In this document: piece by piece, positions 17,685 through 27,010 of the stretch
How positions within the stretch are numbered: the stretch's first letter is position 1
Layout of the letters: every line of letters begins with the position of its first letter
DNA from: Deinococcus aquaticus
Lineage (GTDB): Bacteria > Deinococcota > Deinococci > Deinococcales > Deinococcaceae
DNA: 64,000 nucleotides
Direction: 5' to 3'
NCBI RefSeq assembly: GCF_028622095.1
Contig: NZ_CP115165.1
Span: forward strand, 844,001 to 908,000
Program-made: the position numbers and the translations under genes
The notes under the pieces: generated by a model
The model's input: only the letters and a program-made list of their open reading frames with translations
The model's database searches: none
What the model was told of the DNA's origin: nothing

Positions 17685-20090
17685 TCAGGTGGGCGTGTCC
17701 CAGGCGGGCGTCAGCATGCCGCTGGCCGCGCGGGTGTACGGCAGCCACGCCAGCGCGACCAGCGGAACGGTCACGTCGGTACTCTTGGCCTTCACGTCCA
17801 GCTGCACCAGTTCGCTGCTGGCGGTCAGGGTCAGGGCGTCCACCTCGGCCTGCACCTGATTCTGCAGGTCCTGAAGTTGCTGGGAGACCTGCATCATCTC
17901 GGTCTGCGCGGCCTGCACGTCCTGACCCTCGCGCATGCTGCGGCCCACGCCGGACACGCCGCTGCGGATGGCCGTGGTCCTGCGCCCGCCGCCGAACAGC
18001 GCGCCCAGCACGCCCGCGCCGACGCTCATGGCCGTCTGGAGCTGGGCCTGCTGCGCCTGCGCCTGCTGCTGCTGCACCTTCAACTGCGCGCGCGCCAGCC
18101 GGTCCTGCAACGTGGAAACCTTACTGGCATACTTTGCGCGGAGCTTCTGCACGGCCGCGTCCCTGGCCTCCCGCCCGGCCAGACTGGCCCGCGCGCGGAA
18201 GTCCCCCTCGGGCTCACCGGGCGCGCTGATCAGGCCGCTGCCCGGCTCCTGCCACAGCGTCAGGGGCCGGCTGCCCGCCACGAACTTCGCAGCCTCCTTC
18301 GCCCACCGCGCGTGGTTCTTCGCGTTCAGCAGCGCCGCCGGCACGTCCGAGAAGGTCGCGCCGTCCACACCCGCCTGCTCCAGTGCGTTCGGGTCGATGT
18401 GCAGTTCGGTCGCCTCGTCCCAGTTCACGGGAATGGGGCCGTCCGTCACGTCTGCCACCAGCGGGAGCACGCCCGCCACGTCCAGGCGGTACTTCACCGA
18501 GGCGTAGCGTACCTGCGTGACCGCCAGCAGCTGCGCGTGGTACTGCACGTCCGGCTGGGACGTGGGCACGAAGACCTCAGTGATGCCGGGCGGAACCACG
18601 GGCTTCGCCGGCGCAAAAGGCTGAAGGCCGATGGCCGAAGGCGAACCTCCAGCTTCTGCCTTCTGCCTTCCGCCATCCGCCTTCTTCTCCCCCATCAGTC
18701 GCCGGATCTGCGTGCCGGTGATCGGCCCGGCGAGGTAACTCATGGTCCAGCGGGTCGTGAACAGTGTGGGGCGGGCCTCGTGGACGTTGTGCATCAGGAA
18801 CACGCGCTTGCCCAGGCCGGACAGCAGGGCGTCCAGTTGATCGCGGGTCAGGGCGTTCGGGCCGCTGGTCGCGCCCTGCAGCGCCTCCAGCACGCGGGCC
18901 TTGTCGTTATCGGTCTGGAGGCGGCCGATCATCCAGGTGCCGGTGTTGCTCAGGCCCTTGTAATCCAGGTCCACGGGGTTCTGCGTGGACAGCACGACGC
19001 CCAGCCCGAAGGCCCGCGCCTGCTTCAGCAGGGTCAGCATGGGCGGCTTGCTGGGCGGGTTACCGTTCGGGGGGAAGTACCCGGCGATCTCGTCCATGTA
19101 CAGCACGGCGCGCAGGCTGCTCGTGCCGGACTGCGTGCGCATCCACGCGAGGGTGGCGTTCAGCAGCATCGACACGAAGAACATGCGTTCGGCGTCACCC
19201 AGGTGCGCGATGCTCATGACCGACACGCGCGGTTTCCCTTCCGGCGTGAACAGGAAGCGGCCCACGTCCAGCGGCTCGCCCTGCGTCCACGCGGCGAAGC
19301 CCGGCGAGGCCAGCAGGTTGTTCAGGCTCATGGCCAGCTCGAACCGCTCCTTCGGTGGGTAGAAGGCGTCCACGGGCATCACGCCGATCTGCGCGAACGG
19401 CGGCGCCTGAATCCCGGCGATCAGGCCGCCCATATCCAGCGACTGCCCCTCGCCCCACGCGTGCCCCAGCAGGTTCGACAGCAGCACGTGCTCGCGCGAG
19501 CGCATGGGATCGGCGTCGATGCCCAGCAGGCCCAGCAGTCCAGTCACAGTGCCCTGAATGCGCTCACGCAGGGCGTCCGCGTCATCCATGATCTCCGTGG
19601 GCGGCACGTCGAAGCCCTTCAGGACACTGACCGGCAGGCCCGCACTGCCGCCCGGCGTGTACACCGCGAAATCCGCCTTCTCCCGCAGGGTGCGGATGCG
19701 CTCGCCGCTCTGGCCCCACTCGCCCAGCCCCTTGTGCCACAACGCGGCCTTCTGCGCCGCCAGATCATCGGCCGACACGCCCGCCCGCGCGGCCTCCGCC
19801 TCATCCACCCACGGGCGGAAATCGCCGGGCGCGAGGTCCGGGAAGGTCAGCAGCAGGTTCCCCAGATCCCCCTTCGGATCGACGGCCAGGACCGGCACGC
19901 CGTCCATCAGGGCCTCCTCGATCAGGCTCAGGCCCAGGCCCGTCTTGCCGCTGCCCGTCATGCCGATGATCACGGCGTGCGTGGTCAGGTCCGCGCTGTC
20001 GTACAGCAACAGTTCATCCGTCGGTTGATTCGTGTTCGGGTCGACCGCCCTGCCCAGGTAGAACGCGCCCAGCTTCTCGTAATCCTGCAT
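17685..20090 (-). CDS. HerA/DUF87-type ATP-binding protein
   Basis: 801 residues from ATG 20090, preceded by GGAGG six nt upstream; longer readings upstream have no family sequence and would cross cassette 3. Walker A is GMTGSGKTGLGLSLIEEAL near residue 46, the Walker B region is AVLYMDEIAGYFPP, and LSTQNPVDLDYKGLSNTGTW is typical of HerA-like pumps and tethered ATPases. The C-terminal third has a coiled coil rich in Gln (KVQQQQAQAQQAQ) and a Gly-rich patch. A low-complexity insert after MGEKKADGGRQK (about residue 470) corresponds to a dispersed ATGGCGG-type repeat. HerA proteins act in DNA processing or membrane-linked ATPase functions; the role here is unknown. Confidence 0.85.
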   Translation of the reverse strand: MQDYEKLGAFYLGRAVDPNTNQPTDELLLYDSADLTTHAVIIGMTGSGKTGLGLSLIEEALMDGVPVLAVDPKGDLGNLLLTFPDLAPGDFRPWVDEAEAARAGVSADDLAAQKAALWHKGLGEWGQSGERIRTLREKADFAVYTPGGSAGLPVSVLKGFDVPPTEIMDDADALRERIQGTVTGLLGLLGIDADPMRSREHVLLSNLLGHAWGEGQSLDMGGLIAGIQAPPFAQIGVMPVDAFYPPKERFELAMSLNNLLASPGFAAWTQGEPLDVGRFLFTPEGKPRVSVMSIAHLGDAERMFFVSMLLNATLAWMRTQSGTSSLRAVLYMDEIAGYFPPNGNPPSKPPMLTLLKQARAFGLGVVLSTQNPVDLDYKGLSNTGTWMIGRLQTDNDKARVLEALQGATSGPNALTRDQLDALLSGLGKRVFLMHNVHEARPTLFTTRWTMSYLAGPITGTQIRRLMGEKKADGGRQKAEAGGSPSAIGLQPFAPAKPVVPPGITEVFVPTSQPDVQYHAQLLAVTQVRYASVKYRLDVAGVLPLVADVTDGPIPVNWDEATELHIDPNALEQAGVDGATFSDVPAALLNAKNHARWAKEAAKFVAGSRPLTLWQEPGSGLISAPGEPEGDFRARASLAGREARDAAVQKLRAKYASKVSTLQDRLARAQLKVQQQQAQAQQAQLQTAMSVGAGVLGALFGGGRRTTAIRSGVSGVGRSMREGQDVQAAQTEMMQVSQQLQDLQNQVQAEVDALTLTASSELVQLDVKAKSTDVTVPLVALAWLPYTRAASGMLTPAWDTPT

Positions 20091-20266
20091 CTGACCTCCG
20101 GCCCAGCTGTGTGACGCCCCCAGCATAAACACCCGGCCCGCCGGTCCGTACCAGCCCCCCCGGCGTGGGCCTGCGCGCGGCAAGGCGGGAACAGCATGCA
20201 AACGGCGCATACCCCACTCCCGGAAATGCCCACCAGCACAGCATTTGCGCAACCCGCCCGCCGAAG

Positions 20267-20334
20267 TTGACACACCCTGCATACCGCGCTATTCTTTCCT
20301 TATCACCGTCCGCGCAGGACGGATTTTTTGTTTT
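20267..20334 (+). ncRNA. promoter-terminator cassette, copy 3
   Basis: TTGACA (20267-20272), 17-nt spacer ending CCTGCATACCGCGC, TATTCT (20290-20295), 6 nt, ATCACC at 20302. Perfect hairpin CCGTCC (20306-20311), loop GCGCA, GGACGG (20317-20322), A, six T, G, four T. The predicted RNA is about 30 nt. It lies upstream of and co-oriented with the VOC gene, which has its own -10 at 20392. Otherwise the 313 nt between the HerA-like and VOC genes hold nothing I can identify. Confidence 0.65.
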
Positions 20335-20391
20335 CAGAGCCCTGCGCGGCGCGTAGGCCACCACGCCGATCCCACAGCCACGCTGGGCCGC

Positions 20392-20397
20392 TACCGT
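20392..20397 (+). promoter_or_regulatory. leaderless -10 of the VOC gene
   Basis: TACCGT, 6-nt gap, ATG at 20404. Confidence 0.5.
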
Positions 20398-20403
20398 GCA
20401 GCC

Positions 20404-20823
20404 ATGACCGACAACCAATCCCTGGTGCCCGTAACCGAGTGGGCCGCGCTCGTGCCCGAGCTGATGGTGAGCGACCTGCCGCACAGCCTCGACGTGTATA
20501 CCCGCATGTTCGGCTTCACGCTGAACTACACGCGGCCCGGTTTCGCGTACCTGAGCCTGGGCCGGGCGCAGTGGATGCTGGAGCAGGCGCACGCGGAGGG
20601 AGCGTGGCTGACGGGGCCGCTGGAACGTCCCTACGGGCGCGGCATCAACTTCCAGATCGTGCACCCGGAGCTGGACGCCCTGCACGAGCGCCTGCGGGCG
20701 GAGGGCTATCCGCTGTTCGCACCGCTGACCACCGCCACCTACATGGAAAGCGACACGCCGCACACGCAGCGGCAGGTGCTGGTGCAGGACCCCGACGGCT
20801 ACCTGCTGCGCTTCACGGACTGA
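20404..20823 (+). CDS. VOC (glyoxalase/bleomycin-resistance) family protein
   Basis: 139 residues forming one vicinal-oxygen-chelate module pair: VPELMVSDLPHSLDVYTRMFGFTLNY, then FAYLSLGRAQWMLEQA, GRGINFQIVHPELDALHERLRAEGYPLF and the closing RQVLVQDPDGYLLRFTD. The DPDGYLLRF end with its metal-ligand-like acidic neighbourhood is typical of glyoxalase-like and bleomycin-binding proteins. The substrate cannot be predicted. It sits just downstream of cassette 3 with its own leaderless start. Confidence 0.85.
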   Translation: MTDNQSLVPVTEWAALVPELMVSDLPHSLDVYTRMFGFTLNYTRPGFAYLSLGRAQWMLEQAHAEGAWLTGPLERPYGRGINFQIVHPELDALHERLRAEGYPLFAPLTTATYMESDTPHTQRQVLVQDPDGYLLRFTD

Positions 20824-20855
20824 GCGGGGCGGTCTGAGAGGGGTAGTGCGCCCGC

Positions 20856-20861
20856 TATGCT
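20856..20861 (+). promoter_or_regulatory. leaderless -10 of the hypothetical gene at 20869
   Basis: TATGCT, 7-nt gap, ATG at 20869. This favours 20869 over the in-frame ATG at 20857, which lies inside the hexamer. Confidence 0.5.
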
Positions 20862-20868
20862 GGGCGGC

Positions 20869-21357
20869 ATGCAACACACCCGCACCTGGTCTGACGTGTA
20901 CGGCAGTGCCCTCGCCCTGTTCGAGGGTCGCGCGGGGGGGCACGCGTGGCTGGTCGCGGCTCCCCCGTCCCTGGCGGGTGGGCTGGCAGAGGAACTGGCG
21001 GGCGTGGACGGCAAGGGCCGCGTGACGCTGGTCGTGCATGACGGCCTGACGCCGCTGCTGGCGGCGCTGCGCGAGGCGGACCCGCGCGGCGTGATCGTGG
21101 TGGCCCCGTCGGCCCTGTCGGGCGGCCCGAACGTGAGTGTGCCGGAGTGCGTGGTGAACGACGCGGGCGGCGTGGAGTACCACGAGGGCGGCGAGTTCCC
21201 TGCCTGGACGGGCGCGGACGGCGCGGGCGGCCCGCTGGGCGAGTGCGCGGCCGCGTCCGCAGCAGCCCAGGCAGGCGCGGCGGTGGTCGTGGTCGGCCCG
21301 GAGAACGTGGGGGGAGCCCTGAGCGCCTGGATGGACCGCACGCCGCACGGCCGCTGA
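20869..21357 (+). CDS. hypothetical protein
   Basis: 162 residues, not recognised. The composition is Ala/Gly/Val-rich with a regular alternation of predicted strands and helices ([67 protein letters not shown]), suggesting a small alpha/beta fold. No signal peptide, membrane helix or cysteine motif. The start at 20869 is chosen from the TATGCT 7 nt upstream. It lies between the VOC gene and a convergent thioesterase gene; codon use is normal for the window, so it is likely a real gene. Confidence 0.65.
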   Translation: MQHTRTWSDVYGSALALFEGRAGGHAWLVAAPPSLAGGLAEELAGVDGKGRVTLVVHDGLTPLLAALREADPRGVIVVAPSALSGGPNVSVPECVVNDAGGVEYHEGGEFPAWTGADGAGGPLGECAAASAAAQAGAAVVVVGPENVGGALSAWMDRTPHGR

Positions 21358-21374
21358 AGTTCACTGGCGGGGCT

Positions 21375-21887
21375 TCAGCGCAGGATCAGGCAGGTGGTCG
21401 TGGCGTGCGCGTACAGTTTGCCGGCGTCGTCCACGATGCGGCCCTCGGCGATGGCAGTCTGGCGGGTGGTGGCGACGACCTGCCCGACGGCCTGCACTTC
21501 TGGGCCGCCGGCGATCAGGGGGCGGACGCAGTTGAATTTCAGTTCCAGCGTGGTGTACCCCACCCCGGCGGGCAGCGTGGTGTGAATGGCGCAGGCCAGC
21601 GCCGAGTCGAGCAGGGTGGCGAACACGCCGCCGTGCACGCTGCCGATGGGGTTGTAATGGAATTCCTGGGGTTTCAGGCGGAACACGGCGCGCCCTTCCG
21701 TGAAGTCCTCCTCGCGCAGGGGTTCCATGCCCAGCGTCATGCCGACGGGTGAGGGGGGCAGGTCGCCGCGGGCGATGGCGTGCATGAATTCCAGGCCGCT
21801 GAGGGTGCGCAGGGCGGCCAGGGCGGGGGCAGTGTCGGCCCAGGTGTAGGTGCGCTGGCGGTCGTTCGTGAGGGGCGCGTCGGTCAT
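21375..21887 (-). CDS. PaaI-type hotdog-fold thioesterase
   Basis: 170 residues. Hotdog-fold thioesterase of the PaaI/YdiI group: the active-site segment [30 protein letters not shown] contains the helix-start HGG and the catalytic-type Asp. The strand region [54 protein letters not shown] is typical (shown in part). It hydrolyses acyl-CoA thioesters; the acyl group is unknown. ATG 21887 has TATCCT 6 nt upstream, and the gene diverges from hemW with a 29-nt gap holding both promoters. Confidence 0.87.
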   Translation of the reverse strand: MTDAPLTNDRQRTYTWADTAPALAALRTLSGLEFMHAIARGDLPPSPVGMTLGMEPLREEDFTEGRAVFRLKPQEFHYNPIGSVHGGVFATLLDSALACAIHTTLPAGVGYTTLELKFNCVRPLIAGGPEVQAVGQVVATTRQTAIAEGRIVDDAGKLYAHATTTCLILR

Positions 21888-21893
21888 GCGGCG

Positions 21894-21909
21894 AGGATAC
21901 GCGTAGACT
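21894..21909. promoter_or_regulatory. back-to-back leaderless -10 elements of the thioesterase and hemW genes
   Basis: Minus strand TATCCT (21899-21894), 6 nt before ATG 21887. Plus strand TAGACT (21904-21909), 7 nt before GTG 21917. The two -10 hexamers are only 4 nt apart. Confidence 0.55.
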
Positions 21910-21916
21910 GCCGCGC

Positions 21917-23140
<1,224 letters not shown>

Positions 23141-23156
23141 GGCCGGGCCGGGCGGG

Positions 23157-24062
23157 TCAGGGCCAGACGGTCACGCGGCCCGCGCGGGGGTCCAGACGGG
23201 CGGGCGCGCCCAGTGGCAGCGTGAGTTGCGGGCTGGTGTGCCCGAAGTCCACGTTCGCCACGACCGGCATCTCCGCGCGGCCTGCCTCGGCCAGTACACG
23301 GCGCACCCAGCCGTGCAGGTCCTCGACCATCCCGGGCGTGTAGGTGCGGGGGCGGGCCAGGATCAGCCCGGCGGCGCCCGCCAGGTGCCCCTGCGCGGGC
23401 GCGTCGCCCTGGAGCCACACCCAGCCGTCGCCGGGAAGGAAGGTGCGCGGGACTTCCTGCGCGGCCTCGTCAGCCCAGTCGGGGCCACCCTGCGTCCACT
23501 CAGGGGCGGCCTCCAGCTCGAAGGGCGCGGGTGGGTCCACCAGTGCGCGCCGCAACCCCTGCACCGTGAAGGGGTGCATTCCGCCGTTCTCGGCCAGATC
23601 GGTCAGGAGGGCCGGGCCGTGGTACGCCATGACGCCCGCCCGCAGGAACTGCGTGAGGGTGACGGTGGAGTCACTGAAGCCCAGCAGCGCCTTCGGGTGC
23701 GCACGGATCAGGTCCGGGCGTAGCAGCGGCAGCAGGCGCACGCTGTCGTCCCCGCCGATAATGCTGACCATACCGTCTATGTCCGCCGACTGAAGCGCCC
23801 AGTGCAGGTCGTCCGCGCGGGCCTGCGGGTTCGCCGCCAGGAACTCCGGGCCGCGCAGAGCGTTCGGGGCCGCCACGACCTCCCACCTGAATTCACGCGC
23901 GACCTGACCCACCCCGGCGCGGTAGCGGTTCATGACCTCCGTGACAAAACCGCTCGACAGGCTCAGCGCCGCCACCCGCGACCCCGGCCCCAGGCGCGGC
24001 GGACGCACGAACCCGCGCTGAACGGAGGGAGGCACCAGGGACGCCGGATCGGGAACGGTCAT
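23157..24062 (-). CDS. S66-family LD-carboxypeptidase-like protein with internal deletion
   Basis: 301 residues. Family features: PPRLGPGSRVAALSLSSG, MVSIIGGDDSVRLL, LLGFSDSTVTL with nucleophile-position Ser130, and VANVDFGHTSPQLTLPLG with His275. Members of this subfamily are usually about 340-350 residues and carry, after the WLQGD segment, a GG-(C/N)-L and LFLET/LED stretch supplying the catalytic Glu. Here PAQGHL joins directly to AGAAGLILARPRTYTP around residue 228 (near 23381), so that stretch seems deleted in frame and the Ser-Glu-His triad lacks Glu. It may be inactive. S66 enzymes trim murein peptides or cleave microcin-like adducts. TAGGCT lies 7 nt upstream. Confidence 0.75.
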   Translation of the reverse strand: MTVPDPASLVPPSVQRGFVRPPRLGPGSRVAALSLSSGFVTEVMNRYRAGVGQVAREFRWEVVAAPNALRGPEFLAANPQARADDLHWALQSADIDGMVSIIGGDDSVRLLPLLRPDLIRAHPKALLGFSDSTVTLTQFLRAGVMAYHGPALLTDLAENGGMHPFTVQGLRRALVDPPAPFELEAAPEWTQGGPDWADEAAQEVPRTFLPGDGWVWLQGDAPAQGHLAGAAGLILARPRTYTPGMVEDLHGWVRRVLAEAGRAEMPVVANVDFGHTSPQLTLPLGAPARLDPRAGRVTVWP

Positions 24063-24069
24063 GCCGGGC

Positions 24070-24075
24070 AGCCTA
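24070..24075 (-). promoter_or_regulatory. leaderless -10 of the S66 peptidase gene
   Basis: TAGGCT, 7-nt gap, ATG at 24062. Confidence 0.45.
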
Positions 24076-24132
24076 CCGCCGGGGCGTGCGGGCCGCCTGC
24101 GCCGACTGGCGTACTGGCAGCAGGCGGAAGGC

Positions 24133-24648
24133 TCAGGGCACGGTCAGGTCGAGGCTCAGCCAGTGCTCGGCGTGCACGCTCCCATCGCGGCGCACCGCGT
24201 CCGGCCGGGTGCCCCACACGCGGAACCCGGCGCGTTCGTACAGGCGAAGCGCGGCAGGCTGCGAGTCCATGACCGCGAGGTGCAGCGAGGTCACGCCCAC
24301 CCACGAGCGCGCCAGTTCCACGCCCGCCGCGACCAGCGCCGCGCCGACGCCCTGACCACGCACCTGCGGGGCGACGGACACGCCGTACACGTTCACACGG
24401 TGTGCCAGGGGCGGGGCCGCCTCGCGCACCAGCGTCAGCAGCCCCACGAGTTCGCGGCCCCCGAACGCGCCCAGCGTGACGCCCGCCGCGTCCGGCGCGA
24501 GGCGGGCCGCCAGCGCCTCGTCGCCGAGCGCCGCGAACTCGGCGGTGTTCGTCAGGAAGGCGGCCGGGTCGGCGTGCAACGCGGCCAGTCGCGCGGCCCG
24601 GTACGCGGGTGCGTCGGCGGGCGTCAGGCGGCGGACCGTGACGGTCAC
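24133..24648 (-). CDS. GNAT family N-acetyltransferase
   Basis: 171 residues from GTG 24648, whose GTGA overlaps the stop of the nitrilase gene. GNAT fold: [24 protein letters not shown] at the N-terminus, the acetyl-CoA-binding V-x-P-x-x-R-G-x-G segment in [18 protein letters not shown], and the C-terminal [31 protein letters not shown], close to the RimI/YhbS-type pattern. The acceptor is unknown. Tight coupling with a carbon-nitrogen hydrolase suggests that the two act on related amide or amine compounds; fusions of these two families exist in other bacteria. Confidence 0.88.
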   Translation of the reverse strand: MTVTVRRLTPADAPAYRAARLAALHADPAAFLTNTAEFAALGDEALAARLAPDAAGVTLGAFGGRELVGLLTLVREAAPPLAHRVNVYGVSVAPQVRGQGVGAALVAAGVELARSWVGVTSLHLAVMDSQPAALRLYERAGFRVWGTRPDAVRRDGSVHAEHWLSLDLTVP

Positions 24649-25586
24649 GCGGGTTCCGGCGCTCCGCCCAGCGTCACGACCCCGGCGGGCACAGCGCGGC
24701 TCACGCCGACGTGCCGGTCCCGCCAGTTCAGCACGTGCCCGTCCGCACGGACGTGGCGGGTCAGGGTCAGGTCCAGGTCCGTGACCAGCCAGCCGGGCTC
24801 GTTCCAGCCGAGCTGCGCCACGATGCCGTCCTCGGGCAGCCCGTTGTCGGACGGGGCGTACACGCCCGCCGCGCCGTGCGCGTCCTCGACCGCGTACGTC
24901 CAGGGGGCGTCCGCGATCAGCGGGGCGTGCAGCGCGTACAGCTGGTTTTCGAGTGCGCGGGCCATGCTGCCCACCCGCACGCGCGTGAACCCGGCCCGGC
25001 TGCCCGTGAAGGACGGCACGACCAGCAGTTCCGCGCCCGCCTCGGCCTGCGCGCGCGCCAGTCCCGGAAACTCGCTGTCGTAGCAGATCGCCACGCCGAA
25101 GCGCAGCGTGCCGCCGGGCAGCGGAAGGTCGAACACCTGCACGCCCTCGCCCGGCGCGACGTCCCACTCCTCGGCCTCGAACCGGGTCATCAGCAGCTTG
25201 TCCTGATGGCCCTGCGTGCCGTCCGGGCCGAACACGAACGCCCGGTTCACGAACGCCCCCGCGTGCGCGACCGGGTAACTCCCGGCCACGATCCCCACGC
25301 CGTACTCCCGGGCCAGCCGCGCGTGCAGCGCCACGAACTCTGGCACGAACGCCTGGAGGGCCGGGCGCATCCCGATCACGTCGTGGTGCAGCCCAACCGG
25401 CAGCAGACTCACCAGTTCCAGCGGCGCGTACTCCGGGAACACCAGCAGCTGCGCCCCCTGGCCCGCCGCGTCCGCCACCCAGCGCGACAGCTTGGCCTCG
25501 AAGGCCGCCCAGTCCGCCAGGAAGTCCACCGGGTACGCCGCCGCCGCCACCCGCACCCGTTCCACGCTGCCCACATGCCCTGTCAT
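24645..25586 (-). CDS. carbon-nitrogen hydrolase (nitrilase superfamily)
   Basis: 313 residues with the Glu-Lys-Cys catalytic triad of the nitrilase superfamily: [12 protein letters not shown] (Glu), [12 protein letters not shown] (Lys) and [16 protein letters not shown] (Cys). It hydrolyses or condenses C-N bonds outside peptides; the subgroup resembles YhcX-like amidases that occur next to or fused with GNAT domains, as here. TACACT lies 7 nt before the ATG. It diverges from the 5-FCL-like gene. Confidence 0.9.
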   Translation of the reverse strand: MTGHVGSVERVRVAAAAYPVDFLADWAAFEAKLSRWVADAAGQGAQLLVFPEYAPLELVSLLPVGLHHDVIGMRPALQAFVPEFVALHARLAREYGVGIVAGSYPVAHAGAFVNRAFVFGPDGTQGHQDKLLMTRFEAEEWDVAPGEGVQVFDLPLPGGTLRFGVAICYDSEFPGLARAQAEAGAELLVVPSFTGSRAGFTRVRVGSMARALENQLYALHAPLIADAPWTYAVEDAHGAAGVYAPSDNGLPEDGIVAQLGWNEPGWLVTDLDLTLTRHVRADGHVLNWRDRHVGVSRAVPAGVVTLGGAPEPA

Positions 25587-25593
25587 GCGCCCG

Positions 25594-25599
25594 AGTGTA
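25594..25599 (-). promoter_or_regulatory. leaderless -10 of the nitrilase-GNAT operon
   Basis: TACACT, 7-nt gap, ATG at 25586. Confidence 0.5.
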
Positions 25600-25657
25600 C
25601 CCGCCCCGCCGCACGCGCACCGCCGCCAGATGACCTATCCCCCCGCCGCCCCTCTGG

Positions 25658-25663
25658 TAGCGT
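25658..25663 (+). promoter_or_regulatory. leaderless -10 of the 5-FCL-like gene
   Basis: TAGCGT, 6-nt gap, ATG at 25670. Confidence 0.5.
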
Positions 25664-25669
25664 GCGCGC

Positions 25670-26257
25670 ATGACGGTCACGGCGGGCGCGCTGCGCGAAC
25701 AGGTGTGGGACGATCTGCTGGCCCGCCGCGCCTGCGCGTACCCGCTGCCGCCGCACGGGCACTGCCCGAACTTCACGCACGCGAGGAAGGCCGCCGCGCA
25801 ACTGCTCTCGCACCCGGACGTGGCGGCCCTGCACACCCTGATCGTCGGGCCGGAACGGGCGCTGCTGCCCCTGCGGCAACAGGCCCTGAAGGCCGGGAAG
25901 ACGCTGTTCGTGCCGCACCAGAAGAAAGAAGGCTGGTACTGGCGCGTGACCGACCCGGCCGGCGCGAAACTCAGCGCCCTGAGCGCACACGGCGAGGCGA
26001 CCCTGACCCCGACCGGCGCGCAGGCGGCCGTGCTCGCCTGCGTCGCCGCCGACCACCACGGCGCGCGGCTCGGGAAGGGCTTCGGCTGGGGCGCGCGCGG
26101 CCTGCACCTGGACCTGCCTGAATTCACGCTGGCGCACCCGCTGATGCTGCGGCCCGCCCTGCCCTGCCCCGCCGACTCGCACGTCACCCTGATCGGCACG
26201 CCCGACCGGGTCATCACGCCCCCGGCGCACCTGCCCGATGGAACGAACCGGCCCTGA
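25670..26257 (+). CDS. 5-formyltetrahydrofolate cyclo-ligase-like protein
   Basis: 195 residues. It resembles the MTHFS (NagB/RpiA-like fold) family: LREQVWDDLLARRACAYPLPPHGHCPNF, ARKAAAQLLSHP, KAGKTLFVPHQKKEGWYWRV, and RLGKGFGWGARGLHLDLPEF where 5-FCL has its conserved glycine-rich active-site loop (GxGxGYYD in true enzymes). The loop here is divergent, so whether it converts 5-formyl-THF to methenyl-THF is uncertain; it may be an MTHFSD-like relative. The DinB-like gene follows after 17 nt in the same direction but with its own -10. Confidence 0.65.
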   Translation: MTVTAGALREQVWDDLLARRACAYPLPPHGHCPNFTHARKAAAQLLSHPDVAALHTLIVGPERALLPLRQQALKAGKTLFVPHQKKEGWYWRVTDPAGAKLSALSAHGEATLTPTGAQAAVLACVAADHHGARLGKGFGWGARGLHLDLPEFTLAHPLMLRPALPCPADSHVTLIGTPDRVITPPAHLPDGTNRP

Positions 26258-26263
26258 AGCGCG

Positions 26264-26269
26264 TACCAT
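26264..26269 (+). promoter_or_regulatory. leaderless -10 of the DinB-like gene
   Basis: TACCAT, 5-nt gap, ATG at 26275. Confidence 0.4.
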
Positions 26270-26274
26270 GCGGC

Positions 26275-26838
26275 ATGAGCAAGAAAACCACCCCCACCTA
26301 CGTGCCCGCCCTCGTCACGGTCGCCACGGTCGGCGTGGCCGCCGGGGCCGCCTACGTGGCCCGCACCCGCAAGAAAGAAGTCACGGAACTCGTCGTGAAC
26401 CGCGTGCTGGAACGCCCCGCCGGCCGCAGCAGCTACAGCGACCTCGGGCAGAGCCTCGAACGGGCCGGGACACTCCTGACCGGCCGGGCCGCGCGCGCCG
26501 CCGACACCCACGCCAACCGCGAAGTCCTGGCGCACATCATCGGCATTGAACGCTGGGGGCAGCAGCGCCTGAACGCCGCGCTCGGCGCAGCGGCCGACCA
26601 GACCGACACGTACCACCCCTACCGCCCCCCGCAGGACACCACCCTGAAAGACTTACAGGCGCTGATCACCAGCACCCGCGCCGGCACCGTCGACCTGACC
26701 CGCCGGCTGGGCCACAACCCCCCCGAAGACAGCCTGACCGTCAACCACAACGGCCTGGGCCCCATGACCACCAAGGCGTGGCTACGTTACCTGACGCAGC
26801 ACGCCGACCTCGAAAGCCGCAAACTGCGCGGCGAGTAA
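26275..26838 (+). CDS. membrane-anchored DinB/DUF1569-like protein
   Basis: 187 residues. A single hydrophobic segment VPALVTVATVGVAAGAAYVA at residues 9-28 is followed by KKKE-type positive charge, so the rest is probably cytoplasmic. The soluble part is a four-helix bundle of the DinB-like type: EVLAHIIGIERWGQQRLNAAL, LKDLQALITSTRAGTVDLTRRL, HNGLGPMTTKAWLRYLTQHADLESRKL with His residues at the usual metal positions. DinB proteins are expanded in Deinococcus and often damage- or stress-related; catalysis is unknown. Membrane anchoring of a DinB fold is less usual. Confidence 0.65.
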   Translation: MSKKTTPTYVPALVTVATVGVAAGAAYVARTRKKEVTELVVNRVLERPAGRSSYSDLGQSLERAGTLLTGRAARAADTHANREVLAHIIGIERWGQQRLNAALGAAADQTDTYHPYRPPQDTTLKDLQALITSTRAGTVDLTRRLGHNPPEDSLTVNHNGLGPMTTKAWLRYLTQHADLESRKLRGE

Positions 26839-27010
26839 TCCCCCAGCGCAGCGCGGACAACTCAGCGCCCCGCACCGCAGGCGGGCAGCTTCCGGAAAAG
26901 CACCACCTACCCGGAACCTGCCCGCCCTCCCATACCCCCACCGTCCCCCCCACCCGGAACACCGCTCTGCATTAAAACTGTAAGACCCGTCCTCCTACCC
27001 TGAGTGCAAC

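Noticed and set aside
24133..26616. 827-codon minus-strand frame reading through GNAT, nitrilase region and the 5-FCL gene
   Set aside because: Only its last part (GNAT) matches a family; the rest lies in the wrong frame of the nitrilase gene and antisense to the 5-FCL-like and DinB-like genes.
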